A stretch of DNA of 64,000 nucleotides from Gallionellaceae bacterium (GTDB lineage: Bacteria > Pseudomonadota > Gammaproteobacteria > Burkholderiales > Thiobacillaceae), in NCBI GenBank assembly GCA_028714875.1, contig JAQTLN010000004.1, positions 122,861 through 186,860 on the forward strand. The letters run 5' to 3'. The notes beneath the pieces were generated by a model that saw only the letters and a list, made by a program, of their open reading frames with translations, did no database searches and was not told the DNA's origin. Below, piece by piece: positions 61,099 to 64,000 of the stretch. Each line of letters begins with the position of its first letter. Within the stretch, counting starts at the first letter, position 1. The position numbers and the translations under genes are program-made.

Positions 61099-61200
61099 CT
61101 TCCCCCTTTTTCAAAGGGGGAGTGAGGAGGATTTGGCGACGCTTGCCAGAACGCCGGCCTCGGAAATCCCCCCCCAGCCCCCCTTTGAAAAAGGGGGGAG
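61099..61200. repeat. C/G-run inverted-repeat element, copy 3
   Basis: CTTCCCCC-TTTTTC-AAAGGGGG on the left and CCCCCC-TTTGAAAAA-GGGGGG on the right around GATTTGGCGACGCTTGCC. It lies in the moxR-DUF58 gap and ends 21 bases before the DUF58 start. Confidence 0.8.
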
Positions 61201-61221
61201 TGGCTTGCTCCACGGTCGGCC

Positions 61222-62115
61222 ATGACCCTGCCTGATCTCGACGAACTGGTGGCGCTGCGTGGCGCCGCGCATGGCCTCAATCTGCGCGCGCGGCGGCCGG
61301 TGCTGGCGAATCTGCAAGGGGCACACCGCAGTGCCGCGCGTGGGCGTGGACTGGAGTTCGAGGAAGTGCGCCTCTACGCCCCCGGCGACGATGTCCGCAA
61401 CATCGACTGGCGGGTCACGGCGCGGCGCGGGCGGCCGCACACCAAGCTGTTTCGCGAGGAACGCGAGCGCCCGGTCTGGCTGGTCGTCGACCTGCATCCC
61501 GGCCTCTATTTCGGCAGCCGGCGCCAACTCAAGTCCGCCCTCCTGGTACGCGCGGCGGCTTTGCTTGGCTGGGTCGCGGCCCTGGGCGGCGATCGTCTAG
61601 GCGCGCTGATCGCGACGGGCGATGGCGAACCCCGGATTTTTCCGCCGCGCGGCCGCGAAGCCGGCGTTCTGCCGGTGCTGCAAGCCCTGGTCGAAGCACA
61701 ACCGCGCGCGCCGGGCGTGCCCGGTTCCGGCGGCCTCGGTGCCGCCCTCGCCCGCCTGCGCCCGCTGCTCCAGCCCGGCAGCCTGGTGCTGGTGCTGAGT
61801 GATTTCAGCGGGCAGGACAGCGTGGCGGAAAGTGCCCTGGCCGGCGCCAGCCTGCACAACGACTGCCGCTTGTTGTGGATCACCGATCCCCTGGAAACCG
61901 CGGGCCTGCCCGCCGGCAGCTATCGCGTCGGCTTGCCGGGAAGACTGTGGTGGCTGGATGGCGAGCGCAGCCGAAAAACCTGGCAACAGGCCTGGGCGGC
62001 GCGCGAGCAGCGCCTCGGCGACCTCGCCGGCCGTCTCAACCTGCCGCTTATCCGCCTCGCCACCGCCGACGCGGTAGGCGACAGCCTGCCGCCGTTGCTG
62101 CGGGAATCCGCATGA
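61222..62115 (+). CDS. DUF58-domain protein
   Basis: A 297-residue protein with the DUF58 signature GRGLEFEEVRLYAPGDDVRNIDWRVTARRG at about residues 45-75 and a VWA-like fold after it (VWLVVDLHPGLYF in place of a DxSxS motif, so the metal site is degenerate). It is the usual partner of MoxR ATPases. Its stop overlaps the DUF4381 start (ATGA). Confidence 0.9.
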   Translation: MTLPDLDELVALRGAAHGLNLRARRPVLANLQGAHRSAARGRGLEFEEVRLYAPGDDVRNIDWRVTARRGRPHTKLFREERERPVWLVVDLHPGLYFGSRRQLKSALLVRAAALLGWVAALGGDRLGALIATGDGEPRIFPPRGREAGVLPVLQALVEAQPRAPGVPGSGGLGAALARLRPLLQPGSLVLVLSDFSGQDSVAESALAGASLHNDCRLLWITDPLETAGLPAGSYRVGLPGRLWWLDGERSRKTWQQAWAAREQRLGDLAGRLNLPLIRLATADAVGDSLPPLLRESA

Positions 62116-62564
62116 AAGCCGACTGGCTCGCGCAACTGGCGCCCGCGCACGCGCCGCCGCCACCCGGCTGGTGGCCGCCGGCACCGGGCTGGTGGGGGCT
62201 GGCCCTGCTCGTGTTGCTGGCGCTCGCCGCGCTGCTGTACTGGTTCAATCGGCCGCCGCGCCGTTTGCGCCGCGCCGCCTTGCGGCAACTCGCTCGTCTG
62301 GAAAAAGCGGGCGTCGCCGACGCCCAATTCGCGCGCCTGTTGCAAGACCTGCTGCGTCGCTATGCCGTGGCCCACTTTGGCCGTGAAACGGTGGCGCGGC
62401 TCGCGGGTCGGGCCTGGATCGACTTCGTGGTGGCGCATGGTGGCGCCGACTGGGCCGGCCGGCACGGGGAAAGCCTGTTGCGCGCCGCCTATGCCGGCAC
62501 GGTGTCCGGCGAGCGTGGGCGATGGTTGGCTGGCGCGCGCGGCTTCATCAAGGGGCGCGCATGA
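62112..62564 (+). CDS. DUF4381-like membrane protein
   Basis: A 150-residue protein with a Pro/Trp-rich N-terminus (PPPPGWWPPAPGWWGLAL), one membrane helix at about 28-45 and a cytoplasmic helical domain (LQDLLRRYAVAHFGRETVARLAG). It belongs with the MoxR/DUF58/VWA set, in which this small anchor gene is regular. Confidence 0.82.
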   Translation: MKADWLAQLAPAHAPPPPGWWPPAPGWWGLALLVLLALAALLYWFNRPPRRLRRAALRQLARLEKAGVADAQFARLLQDLLRRYAVAHFGRETVARLAGRAWIDFVVAHGGADWAGRHGESLLRAAYAGTVSGERGRWLAGARGFIKGRA

Positions 62565-62576
62565 GTCGGGGTTCAT

Positions 62577-62600
62577 GTAGCGCCGGCATCCCTGCCGGCT
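62577..62600. repeat. GTAGCGC-type REP, single copy
   Basis: GTAGCGCCGGCATCCCTGCC followed by GGCT: a short GCCGGCA/TGCCGGC hairpin in the gap before the VWA gene, the same unit as at 56440 and 58481. Confidence 0.7.
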
Positions 62601-62667
62601 CTTTGCTTTGCGAACATGAGGAGCAGGCATCGCTACGGGCCGGGTACGGGCAACTGGGGAAGTTGCA

Positions 62668-63648
62668 ATGATCGACTTCGCCTGGCCCTGGATGCTGTTG
62701 TGCCTGCCCCTGCCCTGGCTGCTCGCGCGTCTGCTGCCGGCTGCGCGGCCGCAAGGCGAGGCGCTGTTTCTGCCGTTCGCGGCGAGCCTGGTCGGCGATA
62801 CCGCCCCCACGGTTCGCGCCGCGCCGCGCGCGCAAAAGGTGCTCTTCATGCTGGTCTGGCTGTTGCTGCTGACCGCCGCCGCGCGGCCGCAGTGGCTGGG
62901 CGACGCGGAGTCGGTGCCCAGCACCGGGCGGCGCCTGTTGCTGGCGGTGGATGTCTCCGGTTCCATGGCCATTGAGGACATGGCCGGCGGCTACAACCGC
63001 TTGCAGGTGGTGCAGAAGGTGGCGGGGGAATTCATCCAGCGCCGCCACGGCGATCGCGTCGGCCTGATTCTGTTCGGCACTCAACCCTATCTCCAGGCGC
63101 CACTTTCCGCTGACCTCGCCACGATTGGGGAATTCCTGAATCAGGCGGTGGTCGGCGTCGCCGGCACCCAGACCGCCATCGGCGATGCCATCGGCCTGGC
63201 GATCAAGCGTCTGCGCGAGGAGGGTGACAAACCCGGTGGCCAACCCGCCGGCGAGACCGTGCTGATCCTGCTCACCGACGGCAGCAACACCGCCGGCGCG
63301 ATGCCCCCGCAACAGGCGGCCAAACTCGCCGCCGCCGCCGGCCTGCGCATTTACACCATCGGCGCCGGTTCCAGCGGCGAGGCCGGGTTCTTCGGTTTCG
63401 GCGGGGGCGGCGGTGATCTCGACGAAGGCACCCTGAAAGGCATCGCCCAGGCCACCGGCGGCGAATACTTCCGCGCCACGGACGCCGACGCCCTGCAACA
63501 GGTGTATGCGCGCATCGACAAGATGGAACCCAGCGCCGGACGCGAGCAGTGGTATCGCCCGAGCGACGAGTGGTTCTACTGGCCGCTAGGCCTGGCGCTG
63601 CTGCTTAGCGTGCCGGCGGTGGTTTGGAAGGGGGCGAGATGGAAGTAA
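62668..63648 (+). CDS. VWA-domain membrane protein, BatA-like
   Basis: A 326-residue protein: membrane helices at about 5-25 and 55-72 and one near the C-terminus (about 300-318) enclose a von Willebrand A domain. The metal-binding site is intact: VDVSGSM (DxSxS), a Thr in GTQTAIGDAIG and Asp in LLTDGSNTAG. BatA-type proteins work with MoxR ATPases in envelope stress or enzyme maturation. The last codons lie at the edge of a tandem repeat array, and the TAA stop falls within the first unit. Confidence 0.9.
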   Translation: MIDFAWPWMLLCLPLPWLLARLLPAARPQGEALFLPFAASLVGDTAPTVRAAPRAQKVLFMLVWLLLLTAAARPQWLGDAESVPSTGRRLLLAVDVSGSMAIEDMAGGYNRLQVVQKVAGEFIQRRHGDRVGLILFGTQPYLQAPLSADLATIGEFLNQAVVGVAGTQTAIGDAIGLAIKRLREEGDKPGGQPAGETVLILLTDGSNTAGAMPPQQAAKLAAAAGLRIYTIGAGSSGEAGFFGFGGGGGDLDEGTLKGIAQATGGEYFRATDADALQQVYARIDKMEPSAGREQWYRPSDEWFYWPLGLALLLSVPAVVWKGARWK

Positions 63649-64000
63649 GGCTGGCTAGGGCACCTTCCCCCTTTCCCAAAGGAGGATCAAGGGGGATTTC
63701 TCCAAGGATTGCGCAGGTGCAACCGTCGCGAAAATCCCCCCCGGCCCCCCTTTGGGAAAGGGGGGAGAAGGAAATAAGGCTGGCTGGGGCGGCTTCCCCC
63801 TTTATCAAAGGGGGAGTGAGGGGGATTTCTCCAAGGATTGCGCAGGTGCAACCGTCGCGAAAATCCCCCCCGCCCCCCCTTTGGGAAAGGGGGGAGAAGG
63901 AAATAAGGCTGGCTGGGGCGGCTTCCCCCTTTATCAAAGGGGGAGTGAGGGGGATTTCTCCAAGGATTGCGCAGGTGCAACCGTCGCGAAAATCCCCCCC
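63642..64000. repeat. 129-bp tandem repeat array of the C/G-run element
   Basis: Three units with 129-base period begin at about 63642, 63771 and 63900, the last cut by the window end. Each contains AAGGCTGGCT, a left hairpin (CCCCCTTT..CAAAGGGGG), the centre CCAAGGATTGCGCAGGTGCA and a right hairpin (CCCCCC-TTTGGGAAA-GGGGGG). Units 2 and 3 are near-identical; unit 1 differs at several bases. Confidence 0.92.

Noticed and set aside
63605..63980. Minus-strand frames with repeated residues in the tandem array
   Set aside because: They arise from the 129-base repeat (a multiple of 3) and have no gene features.
63642..64000. Tandem array as a CRISPR locus
   Set aside because: Units are 129 bases with no variable spacers, and no cas genes are nearby.

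Overview
The window reads as a GC-rich chromosomal segment of a betaproteobacterium, most likely a sulfur- or ammonia-oxidising member of the Nitrosomonadales (Thiobacillus/Sulfuricella-like). This is inferred from the gene order hisBHAFIE-hinT-tatABC, the petABC-sspAB run, a sulfane-sulfur operon led by an ArsR-rhodanese regulator, and the style of the dispersed palindromic repeats. No 16S gene or plasmid function is present, so the assignment rests on gene content and order.

Layout. 0-5.8 kb: the end of a pseudouridine synthase, a TlpA-like thioredoxin with a secreted partner, then a divergent operon of ArsR-rhodanese regulator, DsrE-like protein, persulfide-dioxygenase-like metallo-beta-lactamase, small membrane protein, MFS transporter and periplasmic rhodanese. 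6.1-14.2 kb: M23 cell-wall peptidase, a short DUF1631-type protein and a complete RND efflux operon. 14.3-15.6 kb: hisD. 15.7-34.9 kb: a large signalling island. It has an ANTAR regulator with a REC-PAS(x7)-HisKA_2 kinase on the minus strand, and a tightly overlapping plus-strand operon of a globin/PAS/LOV/GGDEF/EAL protein, REC-PAS, HDOD, three histidine kinases, CheY-like REC and HPt-REC-REC-GGDEF, followed by a CZB protein with a degenerate GGDEF. 35-42 kb: hisC (minus strand), then hisBHAFIE-hinT-tatABC with a strong terminator. 42.3-49.3 kb: ammonium transporter, glycogen phosphorylase and a GT2/TVP38/GT39 membrane glycosylation cluster. 49.7-53.7 kb: petABC (cytochrome bc1), sspAB, tRNA-Thr, a tRNA fragment and tRNA-Ser. 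53.7-64 kb: exported HIRAN protein, prfB with its programmed frameshift, DUF2058 protein, a PepSY/membrane protein/two-component operon, and a MoxR-DUF58-DUF4381-VWA (Bat-like) operon running to the window end.

How parts work together. The first operon looks like a response to reactive sulfur: a sulfur-sensing repressor over sulfur carriers, a persulfide-oxidising enzyme and a transporter. The signalling island combines predicted oxygen (globin), blue-light (LOV), metal (CZB) and membrane sensing with a phosphorelay and c-di-GMP turnover. It lies between hisD and the rest of the his genes, so the usual his gene run is broken here. Several families of palindromic repeats sit between genes and once inside a gene, and the window ends in a 129-bp tandem array of one of them. 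The most unusual item is the globin-LOV-GGDEF-EAL protein and the relay operon it heads.
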